Assembly (NCBI GenBank): GCA_024734555.1
Contig: JANPWX010000028.1
Span: forward strand, 2,238,245 to 2,302,244
DNA from: Trochalopteron elliotii
Taxonomy: Eukaryota; Chordata; Aves; Passeriformes; Leiothrichidae
DNA length: 64,000 bases
Direction of reading: 5' to 3'
The notes under the pieces are model-generated. The model was not told the DNA's origin. It searched no databases and saw only the letters and a list, made by a program, of their open reading frames with translations. The position numbers and the translations under genes are program-made. Every line of letters starts with the position of its first letter. Positions within the stretch are counted from its first letter, which is position 1. This document shows positions 35,799 through 48,200 of the stretch, piece after piece.

Positions 35799-36115
35799 GA
35801 ATAAAATTCTGCTTCTAATATTTACACAGTGAAGTCTAGATGTAACTTAGTGAAGCATGTCAGTGTGCAATTTTCATTCAACATCTGGAATATCTTTAAA
35901 TACATCTGAAACTACTTACTGTAACAATCACCTGCCCATCACTGATTTCATAATTAAGGAAAATTTGAACTTGCTGAAGAATAGCCAAGATGAACAATCA
36001 GGATAGCTGAGTTAAAAGAAAAGTCTGCTATGTAAATTCCAAACCCAAAAGATCTCTTTAAAATGTCAAGAGTTTTGAAGGCAGCTTCTGTATTTCCCTG
36101 TTGTTCTTCTCCTCT

Positions 36116-36140
36116 CTGCAGAAAAAGATGACAAAATGAA
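36116..36140 (-). promoter_or_regulatory. Strong 3' splice site for the candidate terminal UTR exon
   Basis: Read on the minus strand, ATTTTGTCATCTTTTTCTGCAG has a long pyrimidine tract, no internal AG near the end and a canonical CAG. It is the best acceptor I noticed downstream of the BCKDHB stop codon in this window. The assignment to BCKDHB is inferred from orientation and from the orphan donor at 40403. Confidence 0.5.
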
Positions 36141-36471
36141 TTATAAATCTGAAGACTGAAACTAATATCTGAACATTAAACAGACAGCACACTCCAGGGT
36201 AATCTTATTTTTTAAATTCCTAATTTCTTAACTTCAAGGTGTATGAACTAAAACAGATTACTACCAATTACTTACTGATTTTATATTAAATACTATTTTA
36301 CATCTTTAAAGCTGCCAGGGTAAACCCACAGAAATTTGAAATGCTGCAAATGATACCTAGAGTCAACACACCACTAATTATTGCCATTTACACAAAAAAT
36401 TTTATGATGAACTACCTTCCCTCCTACTCTAGAATGTTAAGTGAATGTTTTGTATTTTTTCTACTTGATAT

Positions 36472-36519
36472 ACTATCTATCTATACTAATCTGTACTATA
36501 TCTATCTATACTAATTCTA
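36472..36519. repeat. Two-copy 23-24-nt tandem duplication
   Basis: ACTATCTATCTATACTAATC is followed by the close copy ACTATATCTATCTATACTAATT. This is a local slippage-type duplication of CTAT-rich sequence. Confidence 0.75.
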
Positions 36520-37937
36520 CTATTACAGAGAAGAGGGGTCTCCTAAAAAAATTACAGAAAACACCTTTCCTGTTTACAGGTATTTTTTACAAGATAATTT
36601 CATTATTGATCTTGCATGAATTCTCAGCAATGTCTGAACGCAAGTATAGACTTGCAGCAGCCATACTAACAGTCTAACTCATAGCTCTAGTGGAGTGGTA
36701 TCTTATATGTGGACTACTCACTTGTTGCAAGACATGATTCAAAGGCCACTTGCATGATTTTTGTCATCCACCAGGAAAAGATTATAATCCAAGAACGTTG
36801 TGTCCTACTCAAGCTTCTGGAGGTTGTTTATTCTAGTGGGTTACTGTTAGCACTTATTAAGCAGGCAGTCTAGCCTGCCACATTTGTGATTTATGTATTG
36901 AAAAAAAATGGTTGTTAGTCTCAGGTTAAAAAAATCTTGCACAGCCTCTCATATCTTATTTATCAAACAGGGAGAGGAAGTACAGTTATCCTGTGCTCAA
37001 GCTAACCTGCATGAAGCCCTGCCCAACAGCCAGGAGTGCAAGGAAGACACAATTACTAACTAAAGTACCTACCAGGTCCCTTCCTGTTTCCCAGCATGAC
37101 CAATTTCAAATGCATGCTTGGAAAGAAAAATAAATTTAAATCAACCCCGTAAGATCCCCTAACATCACCTAACCTTTAAGCACCAAGATTAAACTTCCCA
37201 TAAAATAGTTCTGCAGTGAAGTTCAGTGTGATAATTTTCCATTTTTAAAGACTAAGTCTGTAACAGTAACAATGGCTCTCCATGAACAAACATACTGTCA
37301 CAGAGGTAAACTGTAACCTAGCAAGGAACAGCTTTAAAACTCAGAATTTGACAAAACAAAATATGCAAATGTGGTAGTAAAAGCTGCAAAATATAACAGA
37401 AAAGCACTTAAATACCTGCCTATTTCTATGCTACAGTCAGCCCTCAACATACTTGAGAACAAGAGTACATTTTATAAAATTTGTCACTATTTTCTTCAGT
37501 TTCATGGCTATCTTCTGTTCCTTCTTTTAGGCTTTTTTTTCCCCTCTTCAAACAAACAGCCTGTTCCATTTACCCAGGAAATATATATCCATCCTAATCT
37601 CACAGCTTTTTAAATCTTTATCTGTTTTCCAACTACGCAGAGTTATCTGGAACACAGCTGCCTACCTGGAAGCTATTTCTCTTACAGCTAACATAGCTAC
37701 AAATTTTAATAACTGAGAAGCTGCTGAAAGACAGAGACTTTGCTCTTGCCTGTCTCATTGGTGAGGTATACAGGACCCATTAACAAACACTGTCTTTGCG
37801 CAGGAAATCCATCTGTACTGACAAACTCAAGATAAGCAACTACCTGTGTGTGAGATGCTGTCAACATAGACTGAACAAAACTAAATGTACATTAAGATAA
37901 TAACACACTTTAGAAATTATTAACTACAGCAGCCAGC

Positions 37938-38035
37938 TTTTTTTACTCTTCCAGTTTTCTCTCCCCTATCCCACTGGGGGGGAAATGAGAGGGGCTGTGT
38001 GGGGCTGAGCTGCCAGCTGGGGTTAAACCACAACA
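37938..38035 (-). mobile_element. LTR 5'-end fragment, same family as 28420-28966
   Basis: On the minus strand it starts TGTTGTGGTTTAACCCCAGC at 38035 and continues through CCACACAGCCCC and a C-rich stretch, parallel to the first roughly 100 bases of the plus-strand LTR at 28420. The rest of the LTR is absent. The two copies lie about 9.5 kb apart in opposite orientation, but the sequence shows no link between them. Confidence 0.75.
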
Positions 38036-40284
38036 CCAGCTTGACCATTTCTGCAACTCAAAAGCCAACCCCATATCCCTCTTCACCACAGGGAACTCCT
38101 AGCTCCCCTGCCTCTCCAACAGTAGGACCAACATGAAGGGGCCCAACTCTTATAACATCCCAAAGGACTGACTGTGCTTAAATCCACACAAACTGTAAAA
38201 CCATTTCTTAGAACTACACATGAGATAGTTTAGAATACATGACCTCATCCCTCCATACCAGTTGCAAGTAACAAATGTTACCACAACTACAAAAAGAAGC
38301 AAATGTAAAGAAGTCCTTCCATTTCTCATAAACATAAGACACATTACCTTACAGGCAAACTCTGTGGAGTTGACAGCAGAACGGAGGTCTATTGCAACTG
38401 CTGTGTTAAGTATGTAAGACCAATGTGTAGCAGACAGAGAAATAAGGGAATACCCCCCTGAAATGTGCCTTACAACAAGGCCCATAAATGTTCTCTCACA
38501 GAAAAACATAGAAAAATTTTGAGCAGCTCATTCTGTGACATGAATATCTAGTCACACCAACCAAAAGATACAGTGCTATGGGCCCCAACATCTGGACGTT
38601 TTGTTAGACAAAGCAGAAAGCAGAGTCTTCTGTGTCTTGACATTGTTTTTCAGACAATCCCCAATAAACCTGCTCCTTGACATGCCAAATCTACATTTTC
38701 AGCTGACCAATAACCTCCTCTGGTATTTGTGTGTGCTCCAGCCCATGAAAGAAATGTAAGTACAAATGCAGATGACTTTTCCATGTTTTAGACCAGGTTT
38801 ATTATGGATTTCCAGTGTTGACACTGGATTGTGTGCAAATTCGATTCAATCTCAGAACCCATTTTTTCAGCTCATACCTCCCTTACTTCACCATCCTATA
38901 GAGGAGCAGGGGGTTAACTAAGTCTCTATACCACCAAATGTTCTCAGTTTTGTCTCCCTTTTCTTACAGAGGTAACAACATTTGGTCGCTTGGTTTCCTT
39001 TGAAAAGTGACAAATCAAAGGTTACCTAGCATGACCCAGTAACTCGCCTCAAGGAATAGATATAACTAAGCCATTCTCTTTAGGTAAGATTCCCTGTCTT
39101 TGTTACAGAGGTGCCAAAGAAAAGAAGAAAGTAAGTCTTTAATGATTTTACTTCAACCCAAATCAAAGGCAAGGAGAACTGTTATAAAAAAGAGAGCACT
39201 GATTACATATTCTACAAAAAAGATGACAGGTCAGAAAACAGCTTTAGTTTTAATTCCAAGGAAATGAGGTGCATTAAGAACAGCATCACCAGGCGGGCAA
39301 CGGAGATTTTCCTGCTCTGCTCCACACTGGGGAGCACTATTTATATAAAGGAAATTAACAATATGGTATTGGTAACCTTCTATCTATGGCTCTAAATTTA
39401 ATTCACAGTTTAGTGTAGAGGTAAAATGGACAGAAGATGGTGCCCCTAATTCAGGGCCCACCTTGGCCCTCCTGTCTTTGGGGTCAACAGCTAAAAATCC
39501 CCCGCCTGCCCATTACAGATTCTGTTGCTTTCTTCTTTTCATTTTCCATGTACAAGATCCATCAAGACTGTATCTCAACAACTAGGTTACTTTGCTCAAT
39601 TAAAGGAAGCACAGAATACATTGTGTGAACACATTTTCTAAACTGTTTAAACTTTGGTCATTAAACAGCAGAAATTCTCCCACAGCAAAATTCTAAATCC
39701 TGGTCAGCCACCCCACAGTCAAATTTAACTTAGTATAATATTATAATGAAACAAAAGATATTATAGACTGTGAGTAACAGATACTTCACAGACTTTGTGC
39801 TCCACAAACAGGAATCTTAAAATATGATCAAATTACACTGAAGACCATAAAGAAAATTATTTTCATAAGAAATATTGAATATTAGTACTTCAACCCAACT
39901 GTAAGACACTACAGATGCTTCACGTATTTCCAATGGTTTGTGTATGTTTACAATACAGAGCCAATATTCAGGATAAACTGGGTGTTATTTGTACCGTGTA
40001 GGATTACAGAGCACCCTGAGGAGTGAAAAATTATAAAATTTAACACTGTGGTTTGCCTGTGAAGTAACTCTTGAGTATTCTAATAGAGATGAAAATATAT
40101 TCTCTGCATAAGTATTCCTTTCCCTTAATACTCTTTTCACTTCTCAGGATTCAAGACACTTAATTTTCAGATTGATTAGGCAAGGTAATTTTAAACACTG
40201 ACTTCAACAGCAGTACCCCAAAATATTCAGACACCTTCAAGACTGAAGGCCCAAAGCTGTAAGAGGCAATTCTTATTAAAAATA

Positions 40285-40325
40285 ACTAAATAAACTAGTA
40301 GTAAACAAACTAAATAAACGAGTAG
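40285..40325. repeat. Two-copy 24-nt tandem duplication
   Basis: ACTAAATAAACTAGTAG (40285-40301) recurs as ACTAAATAAACGAGTAG (40309-40325), close to the 5' end of the putative UTR intron. Confidence 0.8.
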
Positions 40326-40395
40326 TACTATAGCCCCAAACCTTGCAGTTATCCTATCAGAACCCTTGCAGGTAAGCTGTCAGTACAAGATGGTA

Positions 40396-40407
40396 TTTCT
40401 CACCTGT
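40396..40407 (-). promoter_or_regulatory. BCKDHB: 5' splice site 12 nt after the BCKDHB stop codon
   Basis: After TGA (40418-40416) the minus strand reads GCAGCAGCACAG then GTGAGAAAT. CAG|GTGAG is a near-consensus U1 donor with GT at 40403-40402. It lies 12 nt past the stop, well under the 50-55 nt rule, so splicing here would not be expected to trigger nonsense-mediated decay. Going downstream on the minus strand, no AATAAA is seen until about 38.8 kb, which suits splicing better than a simple contiguous 3' UTR. Use in vivo is inferred. Confidence 0.6.
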
Positions 40408-40415
40408 GCTGCTGC

Positions 40416-40577
<162 letters not shown>

Positions 40578-41079
40578 ATATGTTAGTCAGGACATTATTT
40601 ACAGGACTCTTGCATCACAAATGGGGGTCAAATGAACTCTGCCAGACTGACAGTCCTGGAAATTCAAAAGTTCTATTTATATAACTGAATAAGTAGTCAT
40701 AACCAGAATAGTGCTTCCTCTTGTACAAAGGTCCTTATTATAAAAACAACTTGTATTAATGTTATTTTCATTCTCTACATGTGTGCTGCATTTAATCACA
40801 GGCAGGTTATATTTAGTACATCTGCTATACATCCAGACAACTGCTGCCAACAAACAAATATTTTAGGAACAAAGGAGTAAGAGTCTCTTTCCTGTGCCAC
40901 TTTTAAACATATAGAAAAATTATATAATCTAAGAGTCCATATTATTTGTTGGATAAAGGAACATCAAACTTCTTTGCACTCTTAAGATTATTAAGGCTCT
41001 GTCTAAGCATTAGGCAGTTATGAAAATTAGGTCGATTTGCATACCTCCAATCTTTGAGTCAGATCCATGCTCTACTCAA

Positions 41080-41090
41080 CCCCCCCCCCC
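41080..41090. repeat. Homopolymer C11
   Basis: Eleven consecutive C in AT-rich intron sequence. This is unusual in composition and prone to sequencing-length error. Confidence 0.9.
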
Positions 41091-44000
41091 GCCAATTTGT
41101 GTTCTACCTAGAGATCAGATTTGATAATGACTGTGAGAGTTTCATTACTTGACCTAGAATGGCACAAAATATTACAAATACCACATTAATTTGAAAGTAA
41201 CCTGTAAATATGCAACATTATCAGCTTTAATAACAAAATGAATAGTGGGGTTTCCATCTTCTCACTCTCAAGTACCAGAATGATGGCACGGACCACAAAA
41301 AACTGTGAGAAGTAGATGTACAAATAACTTGGCCAGACCAAACCGATGTTGATGCTAATTATCAGCTCCCTTTCTCCCCATATCTTTAGTACAGGTATTT
41401 GCTTTCCAAAGCAGACAAATGAAGTAATAAAACATGTCTCCTCCTGTCTCTCCTTTATAGAGTGCAGCAACTGAGAAATGCTGGCCAACTTCCCCTGTAC
41501 TTGGCTCAGCAAAATAGAAGATGAAGTATTATATCTACCAGTCCTTTTCTGCCAGGCCCACAAGGAAAATAGTTAAAAAGCTAACTATGCTTTACTACAA
41601 ATGAGTGCTAAGTATTTTCTCAGACTAATGAACTCTTTTGAATGCATGTTGCCTTGCAGTCCATGGCAGCCTAACTCTACTTACTGTGCTTTCTCTACAT
41701 CACAATATTTGGCAGTATAGAAGGTACTGGTAACACACTGCGATCAGAACCTTTCCCTCCAGCATTGTGAAGTTGGTTTTTCTGGACAATGAACCAAAGT
41801 CAAAGGTCCAAGAAGTTGCATGATTGCACACAGTATCAATTACACTTAATAGTGCATTAATTCACCTAGAGAACTTCACAATCTGAGTAGGTCTGAGGTA
41901 AAATATATATGCAAACAATATAAATATTTTTGAGCTCCATTTCCAGGCACTCTTTTCTTTGTAAAGCAAAAGATTCATATTAGTACAAAATCCTGGAAGT
42001 AGAGTGTAATAAATTCTTTATCTGTCCATGAGGTAGATCATGATGTTCTGCTCTGACCTGCTGGGAAGGGTCATTTTGATACTAAACAGAACTTGATTCC
42101 CTGTTGTAACTGACCAATAAGACAAGGCAATAGTTTTAGGACCATCCCAAAACTGACTGTCCATTCCACCTGTCAGCTGCATTACACCAAAACATGGAAG
42201 TATATTCTAGACCCACAGCCTCCCAGCTCTGCAGTGCTGTTTTCAAGTACCCAACACAGACCACTATCTAGAGGACAGACTGTTTAAACAGACTGATATC
42301 TTTCTAGGAAAGACATTAGAAAAAAACTTTAAAGTTCGATGGTTTAGGAAGTAAAGTAGTAGGCATGGGATTTCTGATTCACTGTAAAATGTTTAGTTTT
42401 GAAAACCTGTATGAAAAAATCATACTCCATTAGCAGAATATCCATAACTTCTAAAATTCAATTAAAGTAAAAAAATATTTTGTTAGAAAAGTAAGTGTTT
42501 ACGAAAGCAACCGCTACAGTTATTAGTTCAAGATATCTAAATGTTTCTTAATGCAAAAAAAATCCAACAAAACATTAAATTGCTGTTCTTCTTGCTCTGC
42601 TTCCTAACTGCAGAGGCCAAATTCTGGCCTCAGTTATTCAATATGACCTTTGCCAATTTTCCTTAATTTGCCTGATTTTCACTCAAAGTTTTCTGGAAAA
42701 TACATTATTATATTAGGATATAAAGGCATATAATGGGTCACATAATTCTATTTCAACATTTGATACTTAATACACACTTATTAGGACTTTTCAATGCAAC
42801 TTAAGAGCACAGGTCCCAGTAAAAATCTGTTCTTGAAACTCACACCAATCAGTCAAATGCATCACACACACAACACTTCAAAACAATCACATGCCTTGAT
42901 TTTTAGAATAGGAGCTAAACCCAATAACTTGGTGGATGTTGCATAACTGTATGTGAAATGGATCCTCCAGTATGTGGTACACTCAATCTACTTCCCCAGA
43001 TTACAGTAACCTAGTATGCTAATACAGAAAACTTTATCCCAGTTTCTTTTAGCTTTATTTAAAAGCTAAAAGTATTTTACTTTTATCATAGATTCAGGTA
43101 CTCATTGCTAAATCAGGGTTCTGAGCTAAAAACTCTTAAAAATCTTTGAGTGAGAACTGCAGACATTTACAGAGATATACAGTTGTACAAAAAGGATGAA
43201 AGAAAAAAACAAGTCCATTATTGGGCATTACTGAGAAGAAACATTACTCATCCGGTCTGCAATGTATGGAAAAATAAAACAATCTCATCTGCTGTTTGGA
43301 GGAAGTGCTTTCAGGCATCTGCTCAAAAAGAAGATATTTAAAAGAGTTTTTTTGCTCCAGCCTGTCCTTCCTCTGAAGGGAATCTCTACAATTCCACAGT
43401 CATAGTAAACAGAACTTCAAATGCAAACACTTTGGTAAGTAAGTACTGGTAAATGAGACTATTTAATGCATAGCTAGCAAATCAGACAAATTAAAACTCA
43501 CCCTTTCCCCCTATTATAGCCTTACTTTCTTTATTTCTATTTTTTGGGGATCTATTTAATTTTTCCCCTCTATTTGGCATGGATTAAAATCTGTAAACAG
43601 GATTTTTTTATTATTATTTTTCATTTCTATTTGTGTGTAGAATACTTCCTAAGTGAGAAAGCTTTCCTTTAAAAATAAATTATTTCTGCAACATTTTATG
43701 TCCTCAGGGTCTCTCCCATACTATTCTTATTTTGCAACACTACAAGTACCCCAAAAAATTAACAGCTACTAGAATGACAGATGGCTACTACATGAAACCA
43801 CTGATTTTACAACTCTTATTTCAGTACAGGAATTTACTTTCTGAAGGATGATAAAAATTTTATATTAAAGGCTAATATGAATATGAAGACTTGAATAGAA
43901 CTCTTGACATTTATTTTGGTATTATAGCTATTATAATAAAAAGAAGACTAAACATAAAGTCCATTACACAAGGCAAAGTGTAGGAACGTTCTTCATGCAA

Positions 44001-45220
44001 GAGTACTCATTTTTTGGCTGACAGTAACGACAAAATTTAGACTCAGGAATTCATGTGACAGGTTGCAAAACTTTAATTAAATTGTGGTCAGTTCTGTCAA
44101 TTAGAACTCTAAATTTTGCCATCTCATCTACAGATTATAAAATTTTAAACCCCATATATTTAATTGAAGAACTTTTTTCGGAGGGAAAACTTATTGCATC
44201 AGAGTTTCACTTTCTGTTCTGGATTTTTATTCAGATTTATTTATGCTGTTGCCATAAACTAAAGTGTAGGGCTTAAACAGTCAAGTAAACTTATTTCAGA
44301 TCACTTTGTTGGTGATTGTTACATCTCTATTATCTATTATTTCCATGTATGGATTTTCAACTGTAAATTACCTACTGTTGTAAAAATAAGATGAAACCTG
44401 CTATAGGAAAATAATGAACATGACAATCTCATTCACAATAAAGTCTAGTTTTTAACTCATAGCTTAGATTTTCAGAACAAGCTTTCTGAAAACGTTGTCA
44501 AGCAAGCCCCATTTTATAAAATGCGGATTTCATGCAATAAAGCTGACAGTAAATAAAAATTAAACATCTTTTTCCTCATTTTTTTGCTTAAAAATAATGT
44601 CTTATTTAAAAAATCTACTTTCTGTAACAGAAAAGTCAGGCATCTGCAGTTTTCATATGTTTCTCAATTGTAGTACAGTACCTTCCCTTTTAAAGCTGCA
44701 AGCACCAAATGCTACACATTTTAAATGTAATTTGCTTTGACAACATATATATGTCATATTCTGATGAATGAGCTACATAAGTACTATACAATGCACCCAC
44801 AAGATATTTTCAAGTTGAGATATGTGTAGAGAGAGAGATCTATATGTTCTTTCTTTAGAGGAACTTTTTTTTCCAACATCGTAGCCATTTTTGTCTTAAA
44901 GTATTTTTATAAATCTTTTCCTGACAGTTACAACAGTGATACAATTTTTCCTCAGAGAACTCTGCAGATGTATGTTGTAAACTTTTAACTTCTATCAAAT
45001 ATTTTTCTCCTTTTCAGATCACTTTAAGACTATATATTTATAACTTAACACAGAATAATATTGATCCATTTTATTTGTTACCAATTCTTTGAATTTATGT
45101 AATTAATATCTTCTCAAATACAGAAAAATAGTTAGCCACTAAAATTATTTATTTTGTGATTGCTAAAAAAGACTATCTTTAATTACAAAAAACTTCAGTA
45201 ATGACAAAACAAAGAAAAAT

Positions 45221-45288
45221 TTATGGGGAAAAAAGTCGGTTCTGTGTAATTCATCGCCTTGTTCTTGTTACCATTAAAAAGCAATTAA
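45221..45288 (+). repeat. Diverged intronic duplicate, copy 1
   Basis: TTCTGTGTAATTCATCGCCT and the following TTGTT..ACCATTAAAAA resemble 51143-51209 in the same order and orientation, over roughly 65 bases with scattered mismatches. The repeat family is not recognised. Confidence 0.55.
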
Positions 45289-48200
45289 CTGCAAATATTG
45301 TCTTTACAGTAATAAATCACATAAAACAGTATTTATAGAATAAGTCTAATCTATTCTATAAAAGATAAAGTATTATATCATAAAATGAACAATTCATATA
45401 CAGGCTTGAAAATTTCCTTCTAATTTCATTTCAGTCAGCTTCAAAAATGAATAGAACAATCTTTAATAACCCAATACACAACTGGTATGGTCTGTTAAAT
45501 TTTCCTTATCAAGTTAACACAACCACTTCTACAAGCATTCACAGCAAGAGCATTAACTTGAAGCTGTTGGAATTAGAGCCTTGGTCAGTGGCTGAGTTGT
45601 CTTGGTGGCAGAACTACACAAAGAAATCAGCACTGTATTCCCAAGATATTTACAATACCAAACAAAAAAAAACCCCACAAACCAAACAAACCCAAAACTT
45701 TACTTATGTTAAATAATTATCTTTTCAACAAGGGGGAAAATTAATAAAAAGTTATTTTTATTTCTTCTCAACCTACTCTATGTTTTATGCAAAAAGGTCA
45801 AAGACTTTGTATGAAAATATTACACCATTTAATTTGACTCTGGTAGAATCTAGGACTAGAATTGAAATATATTCAATTCAGAAGAACACACAGACACGAA
45901 TTAAGTTCTTCCTAGTAAATGTATAATTTGCATTGTTTGGGGTATGGGGTGCAGCAGCCAGCACAATTCCACTCCACAAAATAAATGTCACAAGACAGAT
46001 ACACTCAGATGGATGTGGAAAGAATTCCAGCTTACAGAATATGCTACTTTAAGTGAACCATAAGAATGTCTTTTGGCAAGTCAGATTTTTGATAATTAAT
46101 TGCAGTCCGCTAGATGGTCACTTCCCACCTTTTTGCTACAAATACTAGAAATACTACTTTTCCTAGGCAATTTTGTCAGATATGCAGAATATGACAAAAT
46201 TATTCAAACAGAAGTTGTTCCTCTGTATAGCAGCAAACCACCTTACAGCAAAGCCACTACAAATTATGTTATTCTTTAGGATATTCCAAGTTTCCTGTGC
46301 ATTCTCTTAAGTGGCAATTACAAATATTTGCACCAGGACCCATATATTTTCTAAAAGCATGCCCAAAGCCCCAGAGTTAAATGATTTCCCAGGCCTGTGA
46401 GTATCTGAATGTTCTTGCTTTATTTAGCTACTTGGCATAACTAACTGATCTGTTCAGTAAACGATCCTGCAAACTGCTACATGTACAATCACATGGCTGA
46501 ATAATCCAAGGGAAATCAACAGAGCTAAAGTGCCTGCATAAAATTATTCTTACGTGAAAATGTTGCAGATCACATGTCTTTTTTCTGCATGAATGAGCAG
46601 TTGTTCTGCACAACAAACATTTGTTAAGCTTTTCAGTTAAGATTAACCTACTTCTAATTACTTCCTACCTTTTAATAACAAAGCTAGAAATATGCTACCA
46701 ATATAATCAGACTTTATACTTTTCGATCATCATTTATCACCTACCATTCTAATTACTTATTTAAGTATTTTGTAAAAACATCTTCTAGTTAAGCTCAGCA
46801 TGCTGCCAAAAGTGACTGGAAGGATTTGCTGCTAAGAGTTTTAATAGTCAGTGAGTGGTATTTTTATTTTTACAGCTGTTGAGGCAGCTGAGAGTTTCTT
46901 GCAAAGACAGCCTTGTCAGTCTATGTATCTGGCACAGTAAAATTCTCATAGAAGCATTTCCCTCAACACACACTAATGAACTTCAAAGGAAATGCAATTT
47001 CAGCTTCTGTTACTAAACAATTTAAACCAGCACATTTCCCTTTTTATATCAAAGCATTTGCATTTTGGGACAGCACAGTGAGAATGGTGCTGTCACTGTG
47101 ACTGTCAACAAATCCTTCCCTGGGCAAACCCACAGCTTGGCCAGGCAGCCAGGGAGAAACAAGTACAAAGGAACTATCCTGTCCTCCCATGAAAAGGCTT
47201 ATGTAGTATCTTTCCAGAATTTTTTACATGATCACCTTTGCAAAATAGGCTGAGTGGAGGGGATTATTAGATCACTTGACACAAAGATATAAGGAATTTC
47301 ATGGTGTATTATTTAAATCAAGCTGTTGTTTTACTTATAAATTTAATCGGAAGCTGCTTGATGGTTCAAGTCCTCAGGTAGAAGAGCTCTTGTGAATAGC
47401 TTCAAGTGAATAATAAATATTCTCTCACACAAAAGCGAAATTAACAGTTAAGAAATCTAACTGGTGAGAATAGAGATATCATTTTTATTACACAGAAAAA
47501 GTGTAACAAGTTGGAGCAAAATGTAAGGGGGTTTTAATATAAAGGTTTATGCGAAAACGTACTTAGAAACACTAAATTAATTACATTGGAGACTGAGCTT
47601 TTGGGTACAGGCTAACCTAAAAAGCATGAAATAATTATTTTACCCAATTTCTTACAGTAATTAGCTTTTCTTCTTTCCTAGAGATATGCAATTTTTTATA
47701 GTTTTGATCATTCCACGCTTCATTTCCTAAATTACTATTCAAACAGGTTACATTGATATTCCAGTGTAATGAAAAATTGTCAATAACACAAACGAAAACA
47801 AGACCTCTAAGAAAATAAGAAATTAATACTTCATTAGTTTTTGCAGCTATAAATAGTCAATCCAACTCTGTTATAAAAGACCAAGAAATGGGCTGCAAAT
47901 GAAACATTTTTATTTTAAAATGTTTAATAAGACCATAAACAGTTAGCATTACATCTCTTAATTTAAAAACTGGTCCAAAAATTAAGACGAAGAATAACAT
48001 ATTTCAGAGGCTATGAAATTCTGAGTTTCTTTTATGCCAGAACAAACAGCTCAAAATTACTGCCCTGATTTTGAAGAGTCGATGAAATGCATGCATAAAA
48101 ACAAATGTGTGCATTTGACATATTCAGCAGTATTACACATAGAAACATGGATAACAGAACTAATTATTTTTACACAAGAGAGAAACGTAACAGTAGATGT

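Larger units (their letters stand above)
34620..36115 (-). other. BCKDHB: Candidate BCKDHB 3'-UTR terminal exon
   Basis: The minus strand shows a strong acceptor (T/C-rich tract ending TTTTTCTGCAG) with AG at 36117-36116, followed by AGAGGAGAAGAACAAC. No matching donor is evident soon after it, and minus-strand AATAAA signals follow at 35793-35798, 35701-35706, 34763-34768, 34732-34737 and 34620-34625. No recognised repeat occupies the interval. Joined to the donor at 40403 it would form a spliced 3' UTR of about 0.3 to 1.5 kb, depending on the poly(A) site used; the left boundary given is the farthest signal. I recall that mammalian BCKDHB has transcripts differing only in the 3' UTR, but I cannot confirm this here. 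Alternatives are an independent antisense non-coding transcript or chance signals. Confidence 0.45.
36116..40403 (-). other. BCKDHB: Putative 3'-UTR intron of BCKDHB
   Basis: These 4288 bases run from the post-stop donor to the downstream acceptor. They are AT-rich and contain no recognisable coding exon. They hold a short LTR piece at 37938-38035, a 24-nt-period duplication at 40285-40325 and another at 36472-36519. A minus-strand AATAAA at 38808-38813 could serve transcripts that read through the donor. Confidence 0.45.

Noticed and set aside
41186..41563. 125-codon minus-strand frame upstream of the BCKDHB exon
   Set aside because: It does not resemble the preceding BCKDHB exon or any family I know and has no clear splice signals in phase. 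Chance in an intron is most likely.
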